The position numbers and the translations under genes are program-made. Source: Bemisia tabaci (taxonomy: Eukaryota > Arthropoda > Insecta > Hemiptera > Aleyrodidae). From it: 64,000 bases of DNA. The DNA lies in the NCBI RefSeq assembly GCF_918797505.1, contig NC_092799.1, forward strand, positions 12,424,295 through 12,488,294, written 5' to 3'. Shown here piece after piece: positions 49,115-62,800 of this stretch. Below the pieces are notes generated by a model. It worked only from the letters and a program-made list of their open reading frames with translations. It was not told where the DNA came from and did no database searches. How positions within the stretch are numbered: the stretch's first letter is position 1; each line of letters opens with the position of its first letter.

Positions 49115-51061
49115 TGTACGCGGTGTCGCGTTAAGAGTTGGGACTGAGTGTTAAACGGACTGAAAACGTCTAAGAGCCCAACTTTACGCGCACGAAAAAT
49201 AATAAATTGTGGGAGAGCAGAATTTTGGGTAAAGATGTAGATGAGTCGAACTTGTTGAAAAACTGGACGCTTTATTCAGGAACAACTTAACAAGATAATA
49301 ATTTGACTTATGACTTGATTGAGCGCAGAGTATATAACCGAAGCTTTCGCTGAGGTGGTAGGAATCGAAGTAAGTGAACATTAATCTCTCCAGCCCTTAC
49401 GAGGCGTGGATGAGCATGAGCAAGAAACGGTTCGCATTGCATCAGCTTGTCGTTACACTGATTAGATTAATTAGATGGTTGTTCTGATAAGTTGTAAAAA
49501 GCGGCTTAGGCCTGAAAAGTTGAAAACTGTGAATTTAAGAGAGGGATGGAAGAAATGGGTAAGAAAAGGATTGATGGAAAACTTACAATTAGAGCGTTGC
49601 ATGGATGCGACACGCGGTATGCCAAGTCCGAAAGGCCTTGTCCACACGAGCGCGGTTCGCGGAACTTAGTTCGAGGAACTTGTTCCCAGAATAAGTTGTA
49701 GCTGAGCTGGAAACTTATTCCTCCTAAACCCAGAACTTCCCCCGTAGTCTGAGCTTCTACATATGTTTCTTTTGATGTGAATTTGTTTGTTTTTGTTTTT
49801 TACGTCCTTTACATGCGTCTTGACATTTATTTTTGTTACTTTGGCGGCCGTAATAATCTATTATTTCGCAATAATTGTATTTGAAGTTCCAGTTCCAGTT
49901 CAGGCGAACTCGTGTGGACAGCATCTCTCCTTGCACGGAACAAGTTCCGGGAACTGAGCAGTTCGTCGAATAAGTTCCTCGAACCACGCTAGTGTGGGCA
50001 GGGCCTAAGGGAACGCTCAAAAACGAGTGTTTTCGACCGTTTTAGAAAGTTCACCGCATGGGCGTTTTGTGCCACTGGTGCGGTTCCAAGATATTCCGTC
50101 AACAATTTTTTTTTCGCGCACCTGTTTTGTCCAGTAGTTTACGTCCACGCGTAAAATAAGCAACAAAGACTTGGTCTAAACGTTTTATTTTAGTCCGTAC
50201 GTAAAATTATATTGACAATATCGAAATGGAGAAAATTGAGAGAGAAGGAGGTGTTGTTATGGTAATTCGTTTTTTAAAAGGAATGTTACTTCCTTCTATT
50301 CAATTAGTTTGTAAACTTATTTATAGACGTTCAGCATCTTAGGCTATTAAGGTCTTTACAAAGAATATGAATAAAGATGGGTGCATGTACATTTCAGATT
50401 GTCATTGGCGAATATTTGGTTTTATTTCAATCCTTAAAAATTTCGATATAAAATACACCTTATATCATTTACACTTTTCTTTCTCTTTTTTTATTTATTT
50501 TCTTAAAGAAAATATTACTTCATTTTTAAAATATTTACACTTTTAAAACAAGGCAAATAATTATAAAACATTTTCCAAGCGATGGCATCGAAACTGATCT
50601 CAATAAGCCGGAGTTGTGTTGAAAGAAACTATACAAAAATGAAATAAAAGAGTGGGGGAAAAAAATCAAGAATCACGCAATCTTTGGTTTTAAAACATTT
50701 GATTATCGATCTTCTAGAATAAAATACGTCCAATTTTGAGTTTTTGGTGGTGCGCACACCAAGATGCTGCACAGTAAAGGCACAAAATATAAAATAAAAA
50801 ATTAAAATGCTGTGGAAATCATTAAATTGGACAAGGAACCACTTCAATATTTACAAAACACACACTATATTTTCCTTTAATACCTACATATTTTCCTTTA
50901 ATAAATATTTTTTCCCCATCAATTCAAGTGAGAATAATCTATGCAGAGTGTGCAAACATTTCAAAATCATAGGTTGAAAAACGCTGACTCCGCGCGAGTT
51001 AAAACATTAGAGCCTAGCACAGAGCGGAGCAGCATGCTGCCAGCTCGAAACGCGCACTACC
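49115..51061. other. Intergenic stretch without a gene
   Basis: Apart from the inverted-repeat element at 49633-50006 and a 40-bp match near 50010 to the tandem array at 51.7 kb (AACGCTCAAAAACGAGTGTT), nothing was recognised. 50100-51000 is very AT-rich. Confidence 0.45.
49633..50006. mobile_element. 374-bp inverted-repeat element, AGGCCTTGTCCACACGAG ends
   Basis: AGGCCTTGTCCACACGAGCG and CTAGTGTGGGCAGGGCCT are inverted, followed inward by GGTTCG...GAACTTAGTTCGAGGAACTT against its inverse. Confidence 0.75.
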
Positions 51062-51139
51062 TTGGCGCCTACAAACCTAAGGGGATACTTCACTCATTGC
51101 GCACTGCTTGAAGTATCCCCTTCGGTTTGTAGGCACCAA
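51062..51139. repeat. 78-bp hairpin
   Basis: TTGGCGCCTACAAACCTAAG with GGGATACTTCA pairs with TGAAGTATCCCCTTCGGTTTGTAGGCACCAA-type sequence. The loop is about 16 bp. Confidence 0.75.
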
Positions 51140-51689
51140 TGCGCGTCTCGCACTGTCCGGCCGCCCGCCACTCAGCAGCGTGCCACGGCGCCTCAAACAA
51201 CTATTTCACAACAGTAGTATTGCACAGTATCATACAAAATTAAAGGCGTTCCAACATATGAAGAATGACAGGCCCTTTAAGAGTAGATACGGAGCTGTCT
51301 TCTCTTAATAAATCAAGATACTACGGCACAAAAATAAAGTGGTAGTCCAAAAACTCACTACCTATTTTATAACGTTTAGCACACTTTTTTTTAATTTCAT
51401 TAAAGAGAAAGTGACTCTATTTAGGCGGAAACATAGTTTGCCGTCAAGAAAATTTTATTTTTGAATCAAGAGTTGATAGCTGAATGAAAGCGAGTTCCTG
51501 CTCCGAAGTGACTTTTCTTTTTATAGAAGCATATTTTCTTCTTTAAACGAGCATTATTTTCACTGATGCATGAAGAGATCGACTCGGTGGTAAATATGAA
51601 CATATTTCTGCTTGTATCGAGTCACTTTTTCTGTATTGAAGTTAAAAAATCAATTTATACGTAATTAAATACAGATTAAAACGGACCAG

Positions 51690-52620
51690 CTTTGTTTCAG
51701 CCCGATCGGAGAACTTTCGATTTTGACCCTAAAAATTTGGTCCCTGTGGATTTTTCTCGATTTTGGAGGGGAAAAAAAATTTCGACATTGGTGTCGAATC
51801 CTACGTAGTTTGATGCGTAGAATCGATTGCGCGTGGTCCCGAGGCTCGACGAAGCTTCCTGAGCCGAGGAACGGTCAAAAACGAGTGTTTTTGACCCTTT
51901 TGAAAAAAGTTGATCAAACGCTGGTTTTTCGACGATCGCTCGGTCCAGCAAGCTCGTGGAGCTTTTTGAACCAGAAAATCGGACTCAGCGGGTCATTTCC
52001 AAGCGGACTAGCTTGGTTTCCGCTAGATCGGAGAACTTTCGATTTTGACCCCAAAAATTTAGTCCATGGTACCCCTGTGGATTTTTCTCGATTTTGGAGG
52101 GGAAAAAAAATTTCGAGATTAGTGTCGAATCCTACGTAGTTTGAGGCGTAGAATCGATTGCGCTCGGTCCTGAGACTCGCCGGAGCTCCCTGAGCCGAGA
52201 AACGCTGAAAAACAAGTGTTTTTGACCCTTCGGTAAAATTTGATCAAACGCTGGTTTTTCGACGATCGCTCGGTCCAGCGAGCTCGTGGAGCTTTTCCGA
52301 CCAGAAAATCCGACTCAGCGGGTCAATTCCAAGCGGACTACCTTGGTTTCGGCTAGATCGGAGAACTTTCGATTTTGACCCCAAAAATTTAGTCCATGTC
52401 CCTGTGGATTTTTTTCGATTTCGGAGGGGAAAAAAATTTCGAGATTGGTGTCGAATCCTACGTAGTTTGAGGCGTAGAATCGATTCCGCCCGGTCCCGAG
52501 ACTCGCCGGAGCTCCCTGAGCCGAGGAACGCTGAAAAACGAGTGTTTTTGACCCTTTGGTAAAATTTGATCAAACGCTGGTTTTTCGGCGATCGCTCGGT
52601 CTAGCGGGCTCGTGTAGCAA
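51690..52620. repeat. Three-copy tandem repeat, about 320-340-bp unit
   Basis: GATCGGAGAACTTTCGATTT recurs at 51705, 52027 and 52367. Each unit also carries TCCTACGTAGTTTGA, GTAGAATCGATTG and ACGAGTGTTTTTGACCC. Spacing is 322 then 340 bp. Units differ by small indels. Minisatellite or satellite-like. Confidence 0.85.
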
Positions 52621-52654
52621 ATGGTTATAATTATCCATTTATATGAACAAATAA

Positions 52655-53008
52655 TGGACGTATTTCTATCAAACAGATTTATGTGGAGGTGAGAAATATG
52701 GGGTGTGCTCGTCAGTTCTCTGGCCGTGATAGTGAATGAGAATAATAAAGCACCAGTGACGTCAACGGAAATGGATGCAGCTCCTCGTGGTGCGCTTTAT
52801 CTCATGTGCCGTGTCCACAACGCTCTGGTACCATGCCTGCCGCTCATCAGCATGTCCTGCTGCATTCAGTCGACACATAGTTCTGTTTGCTGAATTTTAA
52901 ATCCAGCTTTTCCAATTCTTCAAAGGGAATCACGCCCACTGACCACATTGTTTCTTACCCAGCTTTCTAGAGCACACCCTATATTTCTGTTTGATAGAAA
53001 TACGTCCA
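52655..53008. mobile_element. Palindromic TGGACGTATTTC element, largest copy
   Basis: TGGACGTATTTCTATCAAAC at the left, GTTTGATAGAAATACGTCCA at the right, 354 bp. The centre contains CACATAGTTCTGTTTGC, as in other members. Confidence 0.75.
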
Positions 53009-56000
53009 AATGTGCTATCATTATGATATGTGACCTTTTTCTGACCCAATTTTCATAGAGGTATACGGTATTTTTATAAAAACACTGATATTCTGAAATT
53101 GCTTGGAAGATTATATTACTTTCTACTAATTCCGGACACTCAAAAGCAGCAGAGATCAGGCTTTCCATTATATAGGAATTGGATCTCATAGCAACATTTC
53201 ATTAGATAGAGAAGATCAACTCCTTCCTCCCGTTCTCTCTGAAAAATGTCCTTTCACTCAGTATAATGATTTTAAGGCCCCCCACTTTCTTAGTTTAATA
53301 AATGTATTTTAGATGGCTAGATGGGTATAGATCACTTTCTTATTTGCCAGTAGTTCAATTTTTTAACTACCCACCTGGCAAGGAGTGATTGCAAAAAAAT
53401 ATGGCACAACATTACCGCCAAAGTAACATTGTAGCAAAATTTTGGCAGAGACTGTATCATATTTTAACCCCATAAAAAATTACCTTACAGGTGTAGAGGA
53501 TTAAAGAAAAGAAATATTAAAGAAAAGCAAACGATTCATTAGAATGCATGGTACATTTTGACAAATTAGAAACTTAAAACAAAGAAATATCAAAACAAAA
53601 ATAGAACTTCAACATACAAAATTTATAGACTGTCTTTCAAATAACACTTTACAAAACAACAAGACTTTAAGTCCACTGTAAGTAACTAAATAAATTAGAA
53701 AGTAACAATATGACCGAAGGGTAAACATTTTTAGGGAACATTCATGGCTTTGTACGGAGCCTAAGGTCAATCGTTTAAATGCTGGAGTATGCAAACTTTG
53801 AAAAAAAGGAGGGTTGGACAAGAAAACCATGTATCGTCGACAATCTGGTGACGTCATAAAACTGATAGAGGGGAAGTCTGAACATTAAAAACCCTGAAGA
53901 GGAGAAATAAAGAAGATGAAAGTTCCATTGAAAGATTGAATTCAAAATGTCATGCAAGTGAAAGAATCTAATAATGAGTCAATTCCAATGATCCTTACTT
54001 CTGCTTAAAGATGGGGGAACATTTCTGAGCCACGTCCACTGCATTACCCTGCAGTAGTTTTTCCTGGTAAGTTCTTTTTAAAATGAGAGAAAGAAAGACC
54101 TTCAACCAACTGTGCATTTCTGTCGCAACACCAAAAGTTCCAGTTTAGGAACAATTTAAAAGCACAGTAAACAGCAGGCTTCAGACAGGGTGCTAAGGCC
54201 GAAACTTGCGAAATCAATAATACTGCTGCCAATTCTGTACATAGATATTGCCAATAAATATGTGCGGTGCTGAGTCATATAGCTTGCCCCTCATGGTAGG
54301 CTCCCCGCTGTAAATGGAGAGACGAGCTCTCAAATTTGCCTTTGACAGCAGACAAAGCAGGGACGAGTGCTGTAGATAGCAAGTAAGCTACCAGCTTAAT
54401 AGTGTAAAGCACTCAGCACACAACACACACTCTTGCAAGGCAAGGTTACCAACATTGATACAGATGGATGGTTGCCATGATCTTAGATGTTGTTAAGAAA
54501 GGAAAGGTTAGAATGTTCGGCAAGGACATGTCATTGAAGTCATTGCAGTGTTTGAGGGCACCCACCGAAGGATGAGTACTGTAAGGGATTCTGGTAAAAC
54601 TACTGCGTTCGATGTTAGGAGGAGGCTCACAGCTACACTGTAAATCAAATAATTGGCTGAAACACAAAATATAGTGAGAGAAAAAGAAGGAACCTTGGAA
54701 TCAACTTTATCAGTACTTCTCTCCAGCGAATGATGAAATAGGTAGCAGTAATCATACTTCTTTTGATCATGGTGTTTTTAATGTATGTGTGACAATGGAA
54801 GCCTAAATTTGGTATGCTGACATGGTACTCCTATTAATTCTCTTTCCTCATTTCCCTCTTAAGCATAAGAGCAATCCTTTCCTCAGGATGATCCAAAAAT
54901 TCCGCACCACCTGCTTTAGACATCATCGGTGTAACTTTTGAACTGTTTAAGATGGAGTTTTGAAATTTTGTGAGCGCCCCGAGGTCAGAAGAAACGATTT
55001 CTGAGACCCCCAAAAATGTTAAGGGATCCATCATAAAGCGGGGCAAAAACCCTCGGGGTTATTGAGGTCGTGCGGGACTTTTAGATCACTCTGTATGTTA
55101 CTACATTGAGGTACAAATCCGTAAATAGAAAAACTGTGAGGAATTCAATGACGGTTCAGACGTATCTTTTACATGGAATTGCAATTCTGATGGCTACAGT
55201 AAGAATCCCAAGTTATGAGACAAAAATTTGATGATGATTTTAACATAAAACCTTTTCTGTGCTAAGTTGAACACACGTATGGGCCCTGGTCACACAATCA
55301 GAATCTGCGTCAACATAGGTTTTTCAATTTCTTATTCAGTATTGAGCACACTGATCAGAAATCACTACTGTCATCAAAATTGACAATGAGTTAGGAAACT
55401 GATTTTTACCATATCTGCTCACTTAGATTGGTTGTATGATGGCATTACTGAAAAAAATGATTGGTGAGATGGATCATGTGACCGTAGTCAACAAAACAAA
55501 AAGTGGTGGCAGATGGGCTGAGTCAGATGAGTAGTTTGAGCTATCATTTAAGGGTTGATTGGCTTTCATACGCCCAAGCCCTTTGAATATACCGGAATTC
55601 CAACCCTTTAGCAATACCCCAAGCTAGTAATGAACTCTACCCCCCAGCCGCCACTTCGCATTTCGTAAATTAAGGGCAAATAATCCTTACATGTAATTTT
55701 GGAGAAGTCGTTTTACAAAAATGGATAAAAATATCGTCGGGTTCATAGAACTTAAAAGGATTGAACCAAACATGTTTGAGAATTTGATGTACCCGCAGAA
55801 TATACAAAGGATACTTTTACTACTCAAAAATACAAGCATCAATTACAAATTTTGCTTTGTCTCCATGGAAAAAATTGCTCCGAACTTTGACCAAAATAGC
55901 TCAAAGAAATCAGTATTGTCAGTTCAATTGAATTGGTTGAAGCTAACATAAAAGGAGCTAAAATCCTGATCGTACACATATTTACTCACAGTTTGCCAGT

Positions 56001-56065
56001 GAAGGAGACAAAAATTCTCCCGAGGAGACAAAGCATTACACAGAAATTTTTTTCATAGCTGACTG

Positions 56066-56096
<31 letters not shown>

Positions 56097-56664
56097 AACT
56101 ACAAGAAAACAATTCAACAGAACTTTTGATATCTGTTGATACACAGAGAAAAATTTAAAGAGAGAAGAAAAGTATTTCCTCCTAGCCTTGAAAACAGTTT
56201 TTGCAATAAATAGGAGCTGAAAAAAACAGACTTCCACAAATACGACGCGGCGGTAACTTATCAGAGACAATGAATAGAAAAATAAGCGTAATGACTCAAA
56301 ACCGATGACCAGATTTACTTTTACACAAATTAAAAAATTCAAACATAATAGGTCGGATTTACATGACTACGAAACTTTACATAAATCATATGGTATGAGA
56401 AATTTTTTGAAAAGACTCACATTTTAAGTACATTAAAAATTTTGTTCTTCCAGAGTGTTTTCATAAATTGATAACTGATGAAAGTAAGGCCGCTTGACTG
56501 AGCTCATTTAATAACTTATAAGTAGAATTTTAGACTCGATTTAAAGTAGTATCACATCTAGAAATCTTAAAATTTATGATTAACTTTACAAACTAAGTAG
56601 GTAACAAGGCAATAAGATTAAGTCACTGACAACCTGAGAGGATGAACGGAGAAAAGATTATGCT
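53009..56664. other. Probable 3' flank/UTR of the minus-strand nesprin-type gene
   Basis: 3.6 kb of AT-rich, repeat-poor DNA downstream (on the minus strand) of the KASH stop codon. Some of it is likely 3' UTR, but no poly(A) site could be fixed. A run of 26 A lies at 56067-56092. An open frame at 54834-55046 (-) has no recognised domain. Confidence 0.4.
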
Positions 56665-56872
56665 TCAAATAGGTGGGGCTCCGTCTGGGTACTGCAGATG
56701 AAAATTGAAACTGCGAGCCATTGATCCTGAAAATATGCACAGATAATCGTCCTCGACTCCAGGTATCAAGACGGCTGCAGCGAGCATGAGTAGCATGACT
56801 GCCTGAACTGGGAGAGTTGCACACCACACTCGCCGTCGCAGGAACCAAGGACTTTGTGAGAGGTTCAATGCA
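56665..56872 (-). CDS. Terminal exon: KASH domain
   Basis: TATCTTTCCAG acceptor, phase 2, 68 residues then TGA (56667-56665). FLRRRVWCATLPVQ precedes a transmembrane segment (AVMLLMLAAAVLIP). The luminal tail is GVEDDYLCIFSGSMARSFNF then HLQYPDGAPPI. DDYxC, MARSF and the Pro-rich end are KASH hallmarks. The Cys is 23 residues before the last residue, the place of the Cys that can bond to SUN. The terminus is APPI rather than the usual PPPX. Confidence 0.93.
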
Positions 56873-59800
56873 CTGGAAAGATATAAAAAATAATGAGAAA
56901 AACTTAAAAGAGTACTTATAAACAATAAGGCGGGATTAAGTTTATTTCCAGCTACTTTTAACGGTTTAACAGCAAAACCTTACTTGGATTCTTTTCTCTT
57001 TTTGCAAGGAATTTCCCTGACTAAAGCTACTTACCTGACTTGAAATATTCTGTATTCAGATGGAAAATACATGTGAAAAAAGTTGTAATGTCACAAATTT
57101 CTTGAAAGAAGAAATAAAATAAAAAAAATCAACGGTGCGATCCTCTCAAGAATTGAATTTATACATTAATTGCTCTTGATGGAAAAATCCCGTTTCATTA
57201 AACTTATTCATGAAGACCTTTTGTATGAAAAGTGATGCTTTTGAAAATATAGAACTATGCAAACATTTATTATTTTAAAGACAGATTGTTGAAGCCGCTA
57301 ACTGATTCCGATCATGATGCAAAATAGCCAGTAAATGGACATAGCTTTGGTCAAAAATCATGTGTTTTGATCGAAGATGTTGAAAAAACTCTTTTCAAAA
57401 AGCTTCTTGAGGTGAAAAAAATGAAGATCATAACCTAAAACTTTCCATGATTTTTCTCCACGCTCAAGATCATCCTCAAAAGTTTCAGTAAAATCTTATG
57501 AATCAATTTCTCAAGCTGAAAGAATAGTGCATTCTAAGTGCAAGCAAAAACAAATCAGATAGTTCGCACTGTTCTCCTACCAAAAACAAATTGGAATCAC
57601 TTGAAACTGAGCAAATACTTGGGAATATTTTGCTTTTTACTCTTGCCATACTAGTCAAATCACGAAAAGATGAACACCCATTCTTCAATCAAGTCAACGG
57701 TTCTCTAGGCAGTTTTTTTTAAGAGAGATGAAAATTGTTCGTGCAAAAATGATAATTTGAACGATTTATCTACCTTGTCCACTTCTCATCTCAATGAGAA
57801 GTAATAAAGAATCTTCTTGACTTTTTGAGACGAGTTGAATTTTATGTAATAGGGATGAAAACAAGATTTATTTTACAGTGCAAATAATCAAAATTGACAA
57901 GGAAGAAGTGATACCGCTGTGGAGATGAAAAATGATTCTATTGACCTGCATAAGGATTAATGATTAATGAATGATATCACAAATATAATCCTGTAGCTGC
58001 TTCTAGCTCTAAGAAACTTTTAAATATCTTTAGGAACATAATTCATATTTTACTTGTTGCAAGTAGGAGATACACCCTTGCAATAATTTCCACCCACATA
58101 TGGTGCCAACCTACATGTTACCAAAGAACCTTATTATCTCTTTATAAATAAAATCTCATCTTATTACAAAATAAGAACTGAAAGATATTTACTTTGCGTC
58201 AGTTTGGTCGATTCCGCCTGAATTAGCAAGTGCCTCACCAGATGTCTCATCCAAAAGCTACAAAAATCAACAAAACAAAAAATAAAAAGAAACGAAAAAT
58301 AAAATTAAAAATTGACAACTAGAAAGTGCTTAAAAACAACTACTGAGCACGAAAGGTGAAGGTGAAAACTAATTTTTTTTAGAAGCTTAAAGTTCACATT
58401 ATAAATACTTCACCTTCCAAGAGGTAACAGCCGTTTTTCGATTCCAAACTACTTGAGACTTGAGCAAGTAAAGAATCTTTAGCTGACAGAGCACAGTAAT
58501 ACAATACACCGATAATTTTTTCTTGTCAGTTTCTATGATTTAAAATAATCTAGTCGCAAAAAACAAAACAAAGACAAGAAAATCTTAATGTGATCAAAGC
58601 TTCCAAAAACACTTATGTACTATGTAGTAAAAAAAATACCAGATACTTCCAGTATCAATAAAAAGTAAGTTCCTAATTTTTAATACAGGATAAGATAAAT
58701 AGATCAAAGAGGAATGACTCAAAGGGCATTGCCCACGTTAAAGAGGCAAGTTGAGAACTGAGACAAATTGCAAAAATTCACTTCTGCCCGCTTTTGGATA
58801 AATTTTGCGTAATGAAACCTTCGTATTGAAAATAGCTTTAGTTTTCAGGGACATTTTTCGACCTTTTACTTAACAGTGATGATTTCAAATTTTTAAATTG
58901 ACTTTCAGCATTGTTATTGAGCAAGTTTGAAGAATATTTGTTAAAGTTTGAAGTTGATCATTTTTGGCTCACATTTTCCTGCTAAAAAGAATATTTTAAA
59001 GCATTGACATGCTGCAAATTCGTGAGTCAATGGATCAAGAGGCTATCATCAAATTTTTCTTTGTAAAAAGTTAACAGAAACTTTAAAGACTTATCGGTAT
59101 TGTTTGATGGATCCAAATGCTAAGCTTGGAGTTCACAGGTCTGAAATTTTATAAAAACAAAAGGAAGTTCCGTAAAAAATCAACATGAATGGACCACTAG
59201 ACAAGGTACGAGTTAAAGGATTCTGACACATGTTTCTTAACCAGAATTTCACGTAGAATACGACTCGCGCAACGAAAATTACTAAAACCAACTCCTAACG
59301 AAGATAAACTCGTTTTTATTTCACATTGGTTACGAGAAATTTGAACTGCCCGCTCACAAGAAACTCAAAGCTCTACGTGAGTCAAATTGCGCACTACAAC
59401 GGTTTCAGCAAGCTTCTCAATCGAGCAATGTTCATTTTCCACCATGTGTTGTTCAAACTATAAGCAATTTGCTATAGCTGAACCAAAGCGTCAAGATTGA
59501 GGTTGCCAGATTTTTATATCGCAGAGACTGTCATGATAAACATTTAGCGCGCGATGTGAATCACGTAGAGCATTGAGTTTTCATGAGCGGGTGGTTTGAA
59601 TTCACGCATCAAGAATCATTAAATATCTTCGTAAGGAGCTGATTTTGGTAATTTTCGTTGTGCGTATCGTGTTCTACGTGAAATTTTGGTTAGGAAACAT
59701 GTATCAGAATGCTGAAATTCGTACCTTGTCTAGTGGTCCATTGTGTAAAATCAAAGTAATCAACCCAAAACTCACTAAAAATTAAATTAAAAATGCCGGA

Positions 59801-62800
59801 ACCTTTCCAAATACTTGTCCTCATGCTCATAATGGGAAGGAGTAGGCGTCATAAACTTGTCAGCATTTTTTATTTAATTTTATGTAAGTTTTCAATTTAT
59901 TCTTTCGATTTTTACAAAATGTATGTTGCTTTTTCACTCAGTTGGGTAACTTGTAGTTTTTTACCTCAGTCTTTGCCGATTCTTTATTTATTTCTTTATT
60001 TTGTTCCGTTTTAATCATTTAGAAGAAAATTTCTTGAGTAATTACCTCATTGGAGAGTGAAAGCAGTGAATGGGACGCTGAAGAAAAGACGCTCCTGATT
60101 TCACAAGGGTCTTTACCAAGAGTGGACCCGAGTTTTAGTATATTGGTCCTGAGTATAGTATAAAGAGTCTTCAAACGAGTGCGAAGCTCGCTCAACTGGG
60201 TGTAAAGGACGTGATCTTCGGATTCTTTGAGTAGCTCATGAACGACACGATGCACAGATACGATGCGCGGTTCTAACCTGTCCAGATCATGATGTACGTC
60301 CTGAATAAATTAGAAGAGGAAAATGTTGAAATCATGAGGTTGCATGAGTGCTTAAATGCACATAATCATTAGGTACTATATCAACAGTGGAACTCCCAAA
60401 CCACATCTCTCAGTTAGTTAAGTAGCAGACTTTCTGCCATAGTACCTTTTTTAAATGGGGAACTCCTCAATGTTAATTAGCAAAAACTTCTGTGATTTTT
60501 CTCATCTGCAAGGAAAATTCTGGAAAAAACTTCAGGAAATGATGTTGATTTGTCTCCTTTACAAATATAAAATAGGAGCGGAGATTTTTAAATACGGCAA
60601 CAAGATGCATGGTTTGGGAGTTTCACCGTCGTTACATATTTGAAAACTGTGGGAGGAACTATGAGTTCTATCCAAATTTTTGAAGGGATGAGAGGATAAG
60701 AAATATTTTGAGGGAATGATATCCAAAGAAAACTTCATTTAACTTGCAGCTGCATTTGGACTCTACAAAATTGTTAAAATAGGTTTAAGGGACTAGATCT
60801 CTTAGGTCTAGGAGGTTGTTGAACGGAAATTACTTGAATATGTAGTAAACGTATTTAATCAGATCAGTCAAGGTACACACAGCTCTTCTCTGCGTCACAC
60901 AAGATTTTTCTGAAGAATTATTCAACACTTCAGTCTTGGAGAATTGAACAAGAGGACGTTAAGCAAAATAAAATGCATTGTGAACTCACCCTGAGATGAT
61001 TGTATTGGGCTAGCAAAACACTTGCTCCTTGAGTCAGGTCGACTGGTACTATCGTTTGAACAGAATTTTCCAATTTTTCCATCCACTGTCCCCAGTCTTG
61101 CAGACTCTCGTACAATTCTTCATTCTGCAAAAACCAAAAATACATGATGACTTGAACACAAATGCAATCAAACCCCTTTGAATCATTTGAGAATCTTCTC
61201 TGTGGGTCACATGAGAGGATAAAGGAACCATGAACGCTTCCGTGTTTCATTTAAGCTACATCCTCCACTTTAGGCTCCGGAAAACCAGGCTCAGTTTCGA
61301 TTTAATTTTTTAACTCGATTACATTCTTCTGGGTGGATAAAATGGATGCTTATGCTTATATCGATATAGATATATTGATGAAATTAGAGAGAAATACTGT
61401 TGATAAAATGGAAAAATCTGGGGAAGATTAAAATGCTGGAAAAGACAAGATCTGTAAAACTTTTAGGTCGTGAAAAACCAGCTGGTCTGCTAATTTTTGG
61501 TAGGGCTGTGCGAGCCTGGTTTTTTGGATTCAAGCCGAGTTCGAGTATTTTTTCACTAAGTCGAGCCGAGTTCGAGCTTTTTCGAGCTTTGAAAATGACC
61601 CTTAAGCCGAGTCGAGCTCGAGTCGAGTTCGAGTAATTTTGAGTTTTAAAACGTGATTTGATCTGCGGCGTACATCAAAGGAACTTCGGGCGGCACAAGT
61701 GAAGGCTTTAGAGCCCATTTATGCACGCAATTCGTGTCGCCGGCGGCAGTTGTCGCCGCGACGTTTTTTGGAATCGCGCGATCCATATTTTTCTAGCCGC
61801 AGCACCTTTTTTCTGCCGCCGCGACACCGTTTATCTGGAGCGCAAAAGGTCCAAAACATGTGCTCACTTTCAGTCTTCCAAGCGGCGGTCGCCGCCGCAG
61901 GTTGAAATTGGTCGCGCGCATAAATGCGCTCATATGACTCCGTGTATTTACAAACCGCGGGCCGCGGGCGGCAGGAAATCGCCGGGCGGTAGCGTGTTGG
62001 CGCTGCGGATGATAGAAATTTGCCGACGAGACTCTGATGTTATTCAATCATAAAATGATGGCAAAACTAACGTTAGTTGAAGTGTGATTGAAATATTCGG
62101 AAGTTGGACTCTTTCGGCGTTTCTGGCTCAAAAAAACTCGAAATATACTCGAAAAAACTCGTGTTGTTGACACTCGAGCCGAGTTCGAGTACTCGCTCGA
62201 ACCTAACCTAACTTTCGAGCCGAGCCGAGTCGAGTACTCGATACTCGGCTCGAAATTCGAGTACTCGCACAGCCCTAATTTTTGGTCAACAGGATGACAA
62301 AAGAGAGGCTGCCAAGAAGGGCTCTTGATTGGGAAACAAAGGGGATATCCAATCATAGGTTGGTAGCGAGGGGTTAAAAAGTGGTTGAGATCGGATCGGT
62401 GGTTGGATTGTTCAGAACTGTCACTGCACTTCGGAGGGATATGTGACCATGGTGGTTAGGCGTTGCGGACGGCAAAATAGGCTTGAACAATCGTACTTAT
62501 AGATAATACCAGTAAGGAAAAATTAGAAGGTCTCGAAGCTTATAGTATAGATTCTGAGATTAAAATTTTCACTTTTTTTGAGAGAAAATTACACTCAAAC
62601 TGACATTTGTGATTTACTGATCAAATATCTACATGCAAAGTTTCCAAAAAAAATTCATTTTCCCATTCTCTGACTTTCCCCTGACGTTTTTTTGCTTTTG
62701 AGACTTCATAATTTTCGAATTTTTTTATTTTTCCTGAGCTTTGAACAAAACTTACACTTGGATTTTTTCCTTTCAACAACTCTGACTTTTAAGTGATCCT

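Noticed and set aside
54834..55046. 70-codon minus-strand frame in the 3' flank of the KASH gene
   Set aside because: No recognisable domain and no splice partners.
56067..56092. Poly(A) run as the tail of a retrotransposed copy
   Set aside because: No upstream LINE/SINE sequence, poly(A) signal or target duplication was found.
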